Shown here one piece after another: positions 1-6,376 of a stretch of 12,377 nt of DNA. The position numbers and the translations under genes were made by a program. Numbering within the stretch: the stretch's first letter is position 1; the number at the start of each line of letters is the position of its first letter. The DNA is taken from assembly GCA_019236485.1 (NCBI GenBank), contig JAFAIY010000515.1, positions 1 to 12,377 of the forward strand, in the 5' to 3' direction. Source of the DNA: Comamonas sp. Its GTDB lineage: Bacteria; Pseudomonadota; Gammaproteobacteria; Burkholderiales; Burkholderiaceae_C. Under the pieces are notes generated by a model. That model had not been told where the DNA came from, did no database searches, and was given only the letters and a program-made list of their open reading frames with translations.

Positions 1-511
1 CGCTGGCCGCGCTGCGCGATCTGATCCAGACCTCGCGCGTGCCCAGGCCCTGGGCGAAAGCATGCAGATGGGCGCTGCCCTGAACGCCGGCGCCGACGAT
101 GAGCAAAGGGCCCTGGGGCCGGGGCGCAAGCCTGCGCGCGGCCAGCAGCGAGACCGCGGCCGTGCGCCGGGCCGTGACCGTGGGGCCGTCCAGAATCAGC
201 TGGCGCTGGCCGGTGGCTACATCGAACACCACGATATCGCCCTGAATCGTGGGGCGCATATGGGCCGCATTGCCGGGCGTGAAGCTGATCAGCTTGGTCA
301 TGGCCAGTTGTCCGTCGGTGGCCGGCATGCAGAACAGGGAGCCGCCCCGGGCCAGCGGCATGACTATGCGTGCGGGCACCGAGATGGATGAACTGTTTTG
401 CAGCTGTTGCAAAAGTGTTTCGATTTCGTCGGCCAGAGCGCTCCAGGGCAGCAGGGCGGCGGTGGCCTGGGCATTAAGCGCGTCCGTATGGGTCGGGGTG
501 ATATCGGTCAT
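1..511 (-). CDS. Ornithine cyclodeaminase/mu-crystallin family protein, probable delta-1-pyrroline(piperideine)-2-carboxylate reductase (partial)
   Basis: Seen: the minus strand from the ATG at 511-509 is open for 170 codons and runs off the left edge, so the C-terminal part is missing. The protein has RIVMPLARGGSLFCMPA at residues 48-64, AMTKLISFTPGN at 70-81, PTIQGDIVVFD at 87-97, LDGPTVTARRTAA at 107-119 and a Rossmann dinucleotide-binding loop GAGVQG at 140-145. Family knowledge: this combination is typical of the ornithine cyclodeaminase/mu-crystallin fold, and the wording of the motifs matches NAD(P)H-dependent reductases of cyclic imino acids (LhpI-like), which act in hydroxyproline, D-proline or D-lysine breakdown. 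Inference: reductase rather than true cyclodeaminase. No good Shine-Dalgarno precedes the ATG. It is divergent from the small membrane protein at 654, with a 142-bp shared control region. An alanine dehydrogenase-type activity in the same family cannot be excluded from the N-terminal part alone. Confidence 0.85.
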   Translation of the reverse strand, partial: MTDITPTHTDALNAQATAALLPWSALADEIETLLQQLQNSSSISVPARIVMPLARGGSLFCMPATDGQLAMTKLISFTPGNAAHMRPTIQGDIVVFDVATGQRQLILDGPTVTARRTAAVSLLAARRLAPRPQGPLLIVGAGVQGSAHLHAFAQGLGTREVWIRSRSAAS

Positions 512-535
512 CGTTGAGAGAGGCGGTGGCGGATG

Positions 536-590
536 ACCACAGCTTACAAAATTGCAAGCAGTGCGGGTGTTTGACCGACAGTCCTGTGGT
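536..590. promoter_or_regulatory. Divergent control region with dyad symmetries
   Basis: This stretch between the divergent genes is AT-richer than its surroundings. A 7-bp perfect inverted repeat (ACCACAG at 536-542, CTGTGGT at 584-590) encloses 41 nt. Just inside its left arm lies an imperfect palindrome, CTTACAAAATTGCAAG at 543-558, symmetric at 12 of 16 positions, which could be an operator for the minus-strand reductase gene. No regulator gene is visible nearby. These could be chance symmetries. Confidence 0.25.
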
Positions 591-592
591 TC

Positions 593-620
593 TTGCGCAG
601 CAGTCGCAGCGCGCACAATA
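593..620 (+). promoter_or_regulatory. Candidate promoter of the small membrane protein gene
   Basis: A -10-like CACAAT (614-619) follows a -35-like TTGCGC (593-598) after 15 nt, which is short of the ideal 17. Transcription would begin near 626, about 28 nt before the ATG at 654. The same ACAATA element precedes the helicase and the monooxygenase in this window. Confidence 0.35.
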
Positions 621-653
621 GCGGCTGTCTCATTCATTTATTTTTGGCATCCC

Positions 654-983
654 ATGTTTGGCTTATCTTCCCGTCCGGCACAGCGTAAAGAACCTACCTG
701 GACCCAGGCCGCCGCGGCCGGCTCCAAGTCCGAGCCGGTGTGGCGTGATGCTGCTGCGGCCCCGGCCTACGAGCCCAGCCAGGTGCAGGCCGGCGAGCCG
801 CGCAAGACCTCCTCGGCCAAGCTGTGGCTCTCGGTGCTGCTGGCCGTGGCGGGCCTGCTGGCCGTGGCCTATCTGCTGCTGCGCATGGTCAATGTGGTGG
901 AGGAGCAGATGGCGCGCAGCCAGCCCCAGCGCGGCAGCGCGGGAGCCAGCGTTCCCGCCGCTGTCAACGCCCCGGGGCGCTGA
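654..983 (+). CDS. Small single-pass membrane protein, function unknown
   Basis: Not recognised. The 109-residue product has a polar, alanine/proline-rich N-terminal half (residues 1-55), one hydrophobic helix at about 57-78 flanked by Lys56 and Arg77, and a short C-terminal tail of about 30 residues rich in Gln, Ser, Ala and Pro. Positive charges precede the helix (R50, K51, K56), suggesting an N-in/C-out inner-membrane anchor. The ATG at 654 is chosen because it lies just after a plausible promoter; a TTG-initiated extension to 552 would run back through that promoter. There is no clear Shine-Dalgarno. It precedes the zinc peptidase gene by 135 bp on the same strand, but a large hairpin lies in between, so co-transcription is uncertain. 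Codon use fits a real gene of this genome. Reality of the gene is likely; function cannot be inferred. Confidence 0.6.
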   Translation: MFGLSSRPAQRKEPTWTQAAAAGSKSEPVWRDAAAAPAYEPSQVQAGEPRKTSSAKLWLSVLLAVAGLLAVAYLLLRMVNVVEEQMARSQPQRGSAGASVPAAVNAPGR

Positions 984-1040
984 AACGTCAAGAATGGTGA
1001 TGCGGGCAGGCGGAGCATCATTGCGGAGCCGGAAAAGTGA

Positions 1041-1091
1041 AAACCGGCGGCGGCCCGGGCCGCGAAGCACGTAATATCCGCCTCCCGGTTT
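1041..1091 (+). other. Long imperfect hairpin upstream of the zinc peptidase gene
   Basis: AAACCGG (1041-1047) pairs with CCGGTTT (1085-1091), and after a small internal loop GGCGG (1049-1053) pairs with CCGCC (1078-1082), giving about 12 bp. The apical part contains a perfect 14-bp palindrome, GCGGCCCGGGCCGC (1050-1063), which would be an alternative fold because it overlaps the inner stem. There is no T-run behind it, so it is not a standard intrinsic terminator. It ends 14 nt before the Shine-Dalgarno at 1106-1111. Confidence 0.5.
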
Positions 1092-1118
1092 CTGCGAACA
1101 CAGCAAAGGAGTCACACC

Positions 1119-1991
1119 ATGAGATGGGAAGGTAACCGCGAGTCGGACAATGTGGAAGATCGCCGCGGAGAAGGCGGCGGTGGCGGCTTTCCGATCGGTG
1201 GACGCAGCATAGGCATAGGCACGGTGGTGCTGGCGCTGATAGGCTGGGGCGTGTTCGGCATCAATCCGCTGACCACCATAGGCATGCTCTCGGGCGGCGG
1301 CGCGCCCCAGGTGCAGCAGCAGGCTCCGGCCCACAGGCCCGCGGCCGACGACCAGGGCGCCAAATTCGTCTCCACGGTGCTGGCCTCCACGGAGGACGTC
1401 TGGGCACAGATCTTCCGCGACGGCGGCGCCCAGTACCACAACCCCAAGCTGGTCCTGTACACCGGGGTCACGCGCACGGCCTGCGGCGCCGGCCAGTCGG
1501 CCATGGGACCGTTTTACTGCCCGGGCGACCAGAAGGTCTATCTGGACATGGATTTCTTCGGCACCATGGCCCGCCAGCTGGGCGCTCCCGGCGAGTTTGC
1601 GCGCGCCTATGTGATTGCCCATGAGGTAGGCCACCATGTGCAGAATCTGCTGGGCATCTCGGGCAAGGTGGACAGCATGCGCGGCCGCGTGAGCGAGCGC
1701 GAGCAGAACGCCATGTCCGTGCGCCTGGAACTGCAGGCCGACTGCCTGGCCGGCATCTGGGCCAACAAGTCGCAGCAGGCCAAGAACTGGCTGGAGCAGG
1801 GCGATATCGAATCGGCCGTCAATGCGGCCCAGCAGATCGGCGACGACAAGCTGCAGCGCGAAGCCACGGGCACGGTGCGGCCCGACAGCTTCACCCATGG
1901 CTCCAGCGCCCAGCGGGTGCGCTGGTTCACCCAGGGCTACAAGACCGGAAGCGTCAAGGCCTGCGACACTTTTGCGGCCCAGTCGCTCTGA
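1119..1991 (+). CDS. ypfJ: YpfJ-type putative neutral zinc metallopeptidase
   Basis: This 290-residue protein matches the neutral zinc metallopeptidase family (YpfJ, Pfam Zn_peptidase). It starts with a charged, glycine-rich tail (residues 1-30, including a run of five Gly), then one membrane helix at about 31-48, then a long domain expected outside the cytoplasm. The zinc site is visible as HEVGHH at 168-173 (HExxH), with ELQADC at 204-209 giving the likely third ligand, Glu204. Cysteines at 122, 134, 209 and 282 could form disulfides, fitting a periplasmic location. The start is well supported by AAGGAG at 1106-1111, 7 nt before the ATG. Length is typical of the family. Substrate is unknown for the family as far as I know. 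It is followed by a strong intrinsic terminator and so ends its transcription unit. Confidence 0.93.
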   Translation: MRWEGNRESDNVEDRRGEGGGGGFPIGGRSIGIGTVVLALIGWGVFGINPLTTIGMLSGGGAPQVQQQAPAHRPAADDQGAKFVSTVLASTEDVWAQIFRDGGAQYHNPKLVLYTGVTRTACGAGQSAMGPFYCPGDQKVYLDMDFFGTMARQLGAPGEFARAYVIAHEVGHHVQNLLGISGKVDSMRGRVSEREQNAMSVRLELQADCLAGIWANKSQQAKNWLEQGDIESAVNAAQQIGDDKLQREATGTVRPDSFTHGSSAQRVRWFTQGYKTGSVKACDTFAAQSL

Positions 1992-2012
1992 GAGCGCGGA
2001 GGTCGGAACCCG

Positions 2013-2042
2013 GCGTGTGCTGAGTCACACGCTTTTTGTTTT
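2013..2042 (+). terminator. Intrinsic terminator after the zinc peptidase gene
   Basis: A perfect 7-bp stem, GCGTGTG (2013-2019) with CACACGC (2026-2032), has a 6-nt loop and is followed by TTTTTGTTTT. It lies 21 nt after the stop codon and separates the peptidase gene from the helicase gene. Confidence 0.9.
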
Positions 2043-2053
2043 ATGGTGCTAAA

Positions 2054-2083
2054 TTGCCCGGACTCGGGTTATCCCGATAGATT
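2054..2083 (+). promoter_or_regulatory. Candidate upstream helicase promoter with overlapping palindrome
   Basis: TTGCCC (2054-2059) and TAGATT (2078-2083) are 18 nt apart and each match the sigma-70 consensus at 4 of 6 positions. Start would be near 2090, giving a leader of about 100 nt. The spacer contains CCCG-gact-CGGG-ttat-CCCG (2057-2076), where the central CGGG can pair with either flank; as DNA this could be an operator. Confidence 0.35.
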
Positions 2084-2173
2084 GCACGGGATTTTTCACA
2101 GGCTCTGCACCTCTGAAAACAACGGTGCTGCACCGGAAATGCACATGGACAACGCGAAAAACGCACTCGGTGC

Positions 2174-2180
2174 GACAATA
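2174..2180 (+). promoter_or_regulatory. Candidate -10 box directly before the helicase start
   Basis: GACAAT (2174-2179) lies 10 nt before the ATG at 2190. Transcription from it would begin about 3-5 nt before the start codon, a practically leaderless mRNA. A -35 box is not convincing. No Shine-Dalgarno is present before this ATG, which fits leaderless translation. Confidence 0.35.
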
Positions 2181-2189
2181 GCGCCCTCA

Positions 2190-3611
2190 ATGACAAGCTC
2201 TTTCTCCAATCTTCACTTGGCTGAGCCCCTGGCACGCGCAGTGGCCGACATGGGCTACGAGTCCATGACTCCGATCCAGGCGCAGGCCATTCCGGTCGTT
2301 CTGACCGGCAAGGACGTCATGGGCGCAGCCCAGACCGGCACAGGCAAGACAGCGGCCTTCTCGCTGCCGCTGCTGCAGCGCTTGATGCGCCATGAAAATG
2401 CCTCGGCATCGCCGGCACGGCATCCGGTGCGCGCCCTGGTGCTGCTGCCCACGCGGGAGCTCGCCGATCAGGTGGCGCAGCAGATTGCCCTGTATGCCAA
2501 GCACACCAAGCTGCGCAGCACCGTGGTGTTTGGCGGCATGGACATGAAGCCCCAGACCATCGAGCTCAAGAAGGGCGTGGAGGTGCTGGTGGCGACCCCC
2601 GGCCGTCTGCTGGACCACATCGAAGCCAAGAATGTGGTGCTCAACCAGGTCGAATATGTGGTGCTGGACGAGGCTGACCGCATGCTGGACATCGGCTTTC
2701 TGCCGGATCTGCAGCGCATCCTCTCCTATCTGCCCAAGAGCCGCACCACGCTGCTGTTCTCTGCGACCTTCTCGCCCGAGATCAAGCGCCTGGCCAGCAG
2801 CTATCTGCAGGACCCCGTGACCATCGAGGTGGCGCGTCCGAACGAGACGGCCTCGACGGTGGAACAGCGCTTCTACAAGGTCACGGATGACGACAAGCGC
2901 TATGCGATCCGCTCCGTGCTCAAGGAGCGCGACATCCGCCAGGCCTTCATCTTCTCCAACAGCAAGCTGGGCTGCGCACGCCTGACGCGCGCGCTGGAGC
3001 GTGACGGTCTGCGTGCCGCGGCCCTGCATGGCGACAAGAGCCAGGACGAACGCCTGAAGGCGCTGGAAGCCTTCAAGGCCGGTGAAGTCGATCTGCTGGT
3101 CTGCACCGACGTGGCGGCACGCGGTCTGGACATCAAGGACGTGCCCGCGGTCTTCAACTACGACGTACCGTTCAACGCCGAAGACTATGTGCACCGCATC
3201 GGCCGCACGGGCCGTGCCGGAGCCTCGGGTCTGGCCGTGACCCTGGTGACCGATCATGACAGCCGCCTGGTGGCGGACATCGAGAAGCTCACCAAGAAGA
3301 AGATCGAGGTCGAGCCCGCACCCATGTCCGACTTCCGCGCCGCACGTCAGAGCCGCGGCGGAGACGACTATCGCCCGCGCCGGGAACGCGAGTACGATGG
3401 CGTGGCCCGTGGCGCTCATGCCCACCGTCCGTCGCGCATGGCGCCGCGTGCGGCCAATACCGACCCCTTTTTCGACCGTCCCTATGAGGCCAAGGGAGCT
3501 GCCGAAGCCGCGGCCTGGGACAGCCAGCGCGCCGCGCCTGTCAAGACCCCGGGCATCAAGCCCAAGCGCAAGATCGCGGCCCTGTTCAAGGCCCCGGTAG
3601 CAGCCTCCTGA
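2190..3611 (+). CDS. rhlE: RhlE-type DEAD-box ATP-dependent RNA helicase
   Basis: A complete DEAD-box helicase core is visible in the 473-residue product: Q motif with F5 and Q30 (TPIQ, 27-30), motif I AQTGTGKT (47-54), Ia PTRELA (87-92), Ib TPGR (136-139), II DEAD (160-163), III SAT (191-193), IV FIFSNSK (253-259), V ARGLDIK (310-316) and VI HRIGRTGRAG (335-344). A basic, arginine-rich tail from about 385 carries DPFFDRPYE (425-433) and ends with KPKRKIAALFK, like RhlE proteins of related betaproteobacteria. Family role: ATP-dependent unwinding of short RNA duplexes in ribosome assembly and RNA decay. The ATG at 2190 is chosen because homologues begin just before the Q motif; an in-frame ATG at 2139 would add 17 residues of unlike composition. 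Neither start has a clear Shine-Dalgarno. The unit is monocistronic, bounded by terminators on both sides. Confidence 0.95.
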   Translation: MTSSFSNLHLAEPLARAVADMGYESMTPIQAQAIPVVLTGKDVMGAAQTGTGKTAAFSLPLLQRLMRHENASASPARHPVRALVLLPTRELADQVAQQIALYAKHTKLRSTVVFGGMDMKPQTIELKKGVEVLVATPGRLLDHIEAKNVVLNQVEYVVLDEADRMLDIGFLPDLQRILSYLPKSRTTLLFSATFSPEIKRLASSYLQDPVTIEVARPNETASTVEQRFYKVTDDDKRYAIRSVLKERDIRQAFIFSNSKLGCARLTRALERDGLRAAALHGDKSQDERLKALEAFKAGEVDLLVCTDVAARGLDIKDVPAVFNYDVPFNAEDYVHRIGRTGRAGASGLAVTLVTDHDSRLVADIEKLTKKKIEVEPAPMSDFRAARQSRGGDDYRPRREREYDGVARGAHAHRPSRMAPRAANTDPFFDRPYEAKGAAEAAAWDSQRAAPVKTPGIKPKRKIAALFKAPVAAS

Positions 3612-3626
3612 TCCGGGCTGCGCATG

Positions 3627-3655
3627 AAAAAACGCCTGCTTTCGCAGGCGTTTTT
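3627..3655. terminator. Bidirectional intrinsic terminator between helicase and apaH
   Basis: CGCCTGC (3633-3639) and GCAGGCG (3644-3650) form a perfect 7-bp stem with a TTTC loop. Six A precede it and five T follow it, so it can terminate transcription arriving from either side, serving the convergent helicase (+) and apaH (-). Confidence 0.92.
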
Positions 3656-3669
3656 GCTTTCCGGCCGCT

Positions 3670-4524
3670 TCAGCTCTTGGCGCCGGGTACCTGAGCCTGC
3701 GGGCACTGCTGCTGGATCAGCTCGCGCTCGTTCAGGTGCTCGCCGATGCGCATCATGCTCAGGCATCCGCCCCAGATGCAGCCGGTATCCATGGCCATGA
3801 GGTCGGGGCGATTGACATGGCCCAGCGTGGACCAGTGGCCAAAAGCGATGGGAATATCGGCCGTGGCCCGGCCCGGCACGTCGAACCAGGGCATCAGCCC
3901 TGCTGGGGCGTGCGCGGCGGATTCGACGCTGTCGAAGTCCATGACGCCTTCGGCGCTGCAAAAGCGCAGGCGGGTGAAAGCATTGACGATGCAGCGCAGG
4001 CGCTCGTCGCCCTGCAGATCGGCCGACCAGCGGTCCGGCAGATTGCCATACATATGTTGCAGAAACTGCGCAAAGTCCGCGCTCTGCAGCACGGCCTGCA
4101 CCTCGGCGCTCAACGCCAGGCAGTCCTGCAGATCCCACTGGGGCAGCACGCCCGCATGCACCATGAGCAGATTTTCGCCATGGGCATTCGTATGCAGCCG
4201 CGCCAGCGGCTGCTGGCGCAGCCAGTGCAGCAAGGCCTCGCAGTCCTCGGCCTCGAGCACCTGGGCCAGCGTGTCGCGCTTGCTTTGGCGGCGCAGGCCC
4301 TGGGCCGCGGCCAGCAGATGCAGATCGTGGTTGCCCAGCAGGGCGCGCATGGAGTCGCCGGCGCGCATGCAGCGGCGCAGCACTTCGGCGGACTTGGGGC
4401 CGCGGTTGACGAGATCGCCGAGCACGTAAAGCGTGTCCCGACTTGCGGAAAAATCCACGGTTTGCAGCAGCCGCTCGAAGGCGTCGTCGCAGCCCTGGAT
4501 ATCCCCGATACAGTAAAGTGCCAT
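3670..4524 (-). CDS. apaH: Symmetrical diadenosine tetraphosphatase (ApaH)
   Basis: ApaH hydrolyses Ap4A to two ADP in the cytoplasm, controlling dinucleoside polyphosphates and removal of Np4 caps from RNA. The 284-residue product has the metallophosphoesterase motifs in order: GDIQG (7-11), GDLVNRGP (36-43), GNHD (64-67), VHAG (122-125) and FGHWS (228-232). The N-terminus MALYCIGDIQGC is typical of the family, so the ATG at 4524 is preferred although the frame stays open further upstream into the neighbouring gene. A purine-rich AAGAAAGAAG just before the ATG may act as a weak ribosome site. It is divergent from the CNNM-type gene with only 24 bp between start codons, so its promoter should lie inside that coding region. 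Length is normal for the family. Confidence 0.97.
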   Translation of the reverse strand: MALYCIGDIQGCDDAFERLLQTVDFSASRDTLYVLGDLVNRGPKSAEVLRRCMRAGDSMRALLGNHDLHLLAAAQGLRRQSKRDTLAQVLEAEDCEALLHWLRQQPLARLHTNAHGENLLMVHAGVLPQWDLQDCLALSAEVQAVLQSADFAQFLQHMYGNLPDRWSADLQGDERLRCIVNAFTRLRFCSAEGVMDFDSVESAAHAPAGLMPWFDVPGRATADIPIAFGHWSTLGHVNRPDLMAMDTGCIWGGCLSMMRIGEHLNERELIQQQCPQAQVPGAKS

Positions 4525-4548
4525 GGTCTTCTTTCTTATGGACGAGTC

Positions 4549-5841
4549 ATGGATTTTCTGCTGATCGCATTGCTGACGCTGCTCAATGGTGTGTTCGCAA
4601 TGTCGGAATTGGCATTGGCCTCCAGCCGCCGGGCGCGTTTGCTGGCGCTGGCCGAAACCGGTGACAAGGGAGCCCAGGCGGCTTTGACGCTGCTGGAAAA
4701 CCCCACCCAATTCCTGTCCTCGGTACAGGTCGGAATTACCTCGATAGGCATGCTCAACGGGATTTTGGGCGAGGCTGCTTTCAGCGACGGACTGGCCCGC
4801 TGGATGATTTCCTTGGGGGTTTCCGAGGGTGTTGCCTCTATTTCTTCCACGGCAGTCGTGGTAACCGCTATCACATTTATAACGATTATCTTCGGCGAGC
4901 TGGTGCCAAAGCGCATAGGCCAGCTGTATCCGGAATTGGTGTCCACGGTTATAGCCAGGCCCATGACCTGGGTGGCTTCAATGGCCAAGCCCTTTGTGCG
5001 TCTGCTGGCATTTTCCACGCATGCGGTTTTGATTCTGCTCAGGATTAACGAATCCACGGGCCGCACGGTCACCGAAGAGGAAATCGCAGCCAGTTTGGCA
5101 GAGGGGCGCGAAGCGGGTTTGATCGAAGCCAGCGAGCACCAGATGGTGCAGAACGTTTTCCATTTAGACGACAGGCCTTTGACATCTTTGATGGTGCCGC
5201 GCACTGATGTGCATTGGCTGGACGGCGATATGACGATCGCCCAGGCCCTGTCGGCCACGGCCGACGGCAGGGAGATGGGAGGGCACTCGTGGTATCCGGT
5301 CTGTCGGGGTTCTCTGGACGAGGTGCTGGGCATCATCAGCGTGGCGCGCCTGCTGGCCATGAGCGAGCGGCAAGAAATCCTGCGAGAGCATGTGCTTGCT
5401 CCATCTTTTCTGCCCGAGACCCTGAGCGGCATGGAACTGCTGGATCAGCTGCGTGCCAAGACCGGCCGCATGGTCTTCGTGGTGGATGAGTACGGCGTGG
5501 TCCAGGGCATCATGACGCCGCGCGATTTGCTGGAGGCGATTACCGGCGAACTGCGTCCGGTGGAGGACGAAGAGGCCTGGGCCACGAAACGCGAGGATGG
5601 CTCCTGGCTGCTGGACGGCTTGATGCCGATTACCGAATTGAAAGCCCGTCTGGCAATACGCGAGCTGCCCGACGAAGATAAAGGCCGCTATAACACCGTG
5701 GCTGGTTTACTCATGGCCGAAAGCGGACATCTGCCGATTTTGGGCGAGCGCGTGCATTGCGCGGACTGGATATTTGAGGTGATTGATCTGGACGGCAAGC
5801 GAATAGACAAGGTATTGGCATTTCAAATTTCTGTAACATGA
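4549..5841 (+). CDS. CNNM/CorC-type membrane protein with CBS pair (YtfL/PaeA-like, hemolysin-family)
   Basis: The 430-residue product has three parts. Residues 1-165 form the DUF21/CNNM membrane domain, with hydrophobic segments at about 1-18, 55-78, 95-117 and 132-165 and a conserved FGELVPKRIG at 115-124. A CBS-domain pair spans about 200-335, with SLMVPRTDV (213-221) and VVDEYGVVQGIMTPRDLLEAI (311-331). A small CorC/HlyC domain lies at 345-425 (DGSWLLDG at 350-357). Family roles include Mg2+/Co2+ efflux and, for E. coli YtfL (PaeA), cadaverine/putrescine export; which applies here cannot be told. The ATG at 4549 follows a GGACGAG ribosome site at 4540-4546. The first two thirds use more A/T-ending and rare codons (two TTA, several ATA and TTG) than the neighbours, suggesting low expression or a different history. 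No terminator follows. Confidence 0.92.
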   Translation: MDFLLIALLTLLNGVFAMSELALASSRRARLLALAETGDKGAQAALTLLENPTQFLSSVQVGITSIGMLNGILGEAAFSDGLARWMISLGVSEGVASISSTAVVVTAITFITIIFGELVPKRIGQLYPELVSTVIARPMTWVASMAKPFVRLLAFSTHAVLILLRINESTGRTVTEEEIAASLAEGREAGLIEASEHQMVQNVFHLDDRPLTSLMVPRTDVHWLDGDMTIAQALSATADGREMGGHSWYPVCRGSLDEVLGIISVARLLAMSERQEILREHVLAPSFLPETLSGMELLDQLRAKTGRMVFVVDEYGVVQGIMTPRDLLEAITGELRPVEDEEAWATKREDGSWLLDGLMPITELKARLAIRELPDEDKGRYNTVAGLLMAESGHLPILGERVHCADWIFEVIDLDGKRIDKVLAFQISVT

Positions 5842-5968
5842 AGTATTAATGCGGGGTTACATTTTGGGAATGTGCTGCCATTGTGGTTATTGCTTACTAA
5901 TTACTTCATCAGCCTGAAATTCATTCATTTACAATGGGCGCACTTTAATCAACTACCAAGCGCATACC
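5842..5968 (+). promoter_or_regulatory. AT-rich promoter region of the H-NS gene
   Basis: This is the most AT-rich stretch of the window. A near-consensus -10 box TACAAT sits at 5930-5935, 33 nt before the ATG; no convincing -35 box is seen 16-18 nt upstream. Two small dyads occur at its left end: TGTAAC (5832-5837) with GTTACA (5856-5861), and ACATT (5859-5863) with AATGT (5869-5873). H-NS proteins often repress their own AT-rich promoters, so autoregulation is plausible but inferred. Confidence 0.5.
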
Positions 5969-6256
5969 ATGAGCACTTACAAGGAACTACTGAAGCAAAG
6001 AGAAGAGCTGGAGCAGCAAATTAATGAAGCCCGTTCGCGTGAACTGGCCGATGCTGTGACCAAGGTTCGCAATCTGATTGCTGAATACGGCCTGACCGCC
6101 GAAGACGTGTTTCCTCCTGCTCGCGCTCGTTCGGCCAATGCCGGCGCCAAGGTGGCTCCCAAGTATCGTGATCCGGCCACGGGTCAGACCTGGACCGGCC
6201 GCGGCAAGCCGCCGAAGTGGATTGCCGACCAGGATCGCGAGAAGTTCGCCATCTGA
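5969..6256 (+). CDS. H-NS family nucleoid-associated protein
   Basis: This 95-residue protein has the layout of the short betaproteobacterial H-NS proteins (BpH3/HvrA type). An N-terminal coiled-coil region (about 1-45, heptad-like, rich in Glu, Gln, Leu) mediates oligomer formation; a flexible basic linker follows (50-65); and the C-terminal DNA-binding domain holds YRDPATGQTWTGRGKPPKWI at 67-86. The TGRGKPP loop corresponds to the AT-hook-like TWTGQGRTP loop of enteric H-NS, which inserts into the minor groove. Role: binding AT-rich DNA, silencing foreign genes and compacting the nucleoid. The start is fixed by the family N-terminus MSTYKELL, although only a poor ribosome site precedes it. 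It is a single-gene unit with its own promoter and terminator. Confidence 0.95.
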   Translation: MSTYKELLKQREELEQQINEARSRELADAVTKVRNLIAEYGLTAEDVFPPARARSANAGAKVAPKYRDPATGQTWTGRGKPPKWIADQDREKFAI

Positions 6257-6280
6257 GCCTGTCCTGCGCACGTTGAAAGA

Positions 6281-6302
6281 GCCCGCCTTGGCGGGTTTTT
6301 TT
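6281..6302 (+). terminator. Intrinsic terminator after the H-NS gene
   Basis: CCCGCC (6282-6287) and GGCGGG (6290-6295) make a compact hairpin followed by seven T (6296-6302), 26 nt after the stop codon. With only two bases between the arms, the innermost pairs probably open into the loop. Confidence 0.92.
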
Positions 6303-6338
6303 CATGCTCAAAGTCTTGCCGCAGCGCAAGCGAAGTTC

Positions 6339-6369
6339 TTCCGGAGCGCGAGGCCAAGGCGGCACAATA
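6339..6369 (+). promoter_or_regulatory. Candidate promoter of the monooxygenase gene, giving a leaderless mRNA
   Basis: CACAAT (6363-6368) resembles a -10 box, with a weak -35-like TTCCGG (6339-6344) 18 nt upstream. The start codon at 6377 lies only 8 nt after the -10 box and no Shine-Dalgarno is present. Transcription would begin at or within a few bases of the ATG. Confidence 0.4.
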
Positions 6370-6376
6370 AGAGCCC

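Noticed and set aside
663..1898. Long open frame of 411 codons on the minus strand across the small membrane protein and zinc peptidase genes
   Set aside because: It is the antisense shadow of two well-supported plus-strand genes; composition is His/Gly/Ala/Arg-rich with no recognisable domain, as expected in high-GC DNA.
2187..3425. 412-codon minus-strand frame opposite the helicase
   Set aside because: Shadow of the strongly conserved helicase coding sequence; no motif or ribosome site of its own.
3736..4548. N-terminal extension of the CNNM-type protein by 271 residues
   Set aside because: It lies antisense to apaH; the ATG at 4549 has a ribosome site and begins exactly at the DUF21 domain.
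5832..5861. TGTAAC...GTTACA dyad as terminator of the CNNM-type gene
   Set aside because: The arms are only 6 bp, include the end of the coding sequence, are AT-rich and have no T-run; not a credible terminator.
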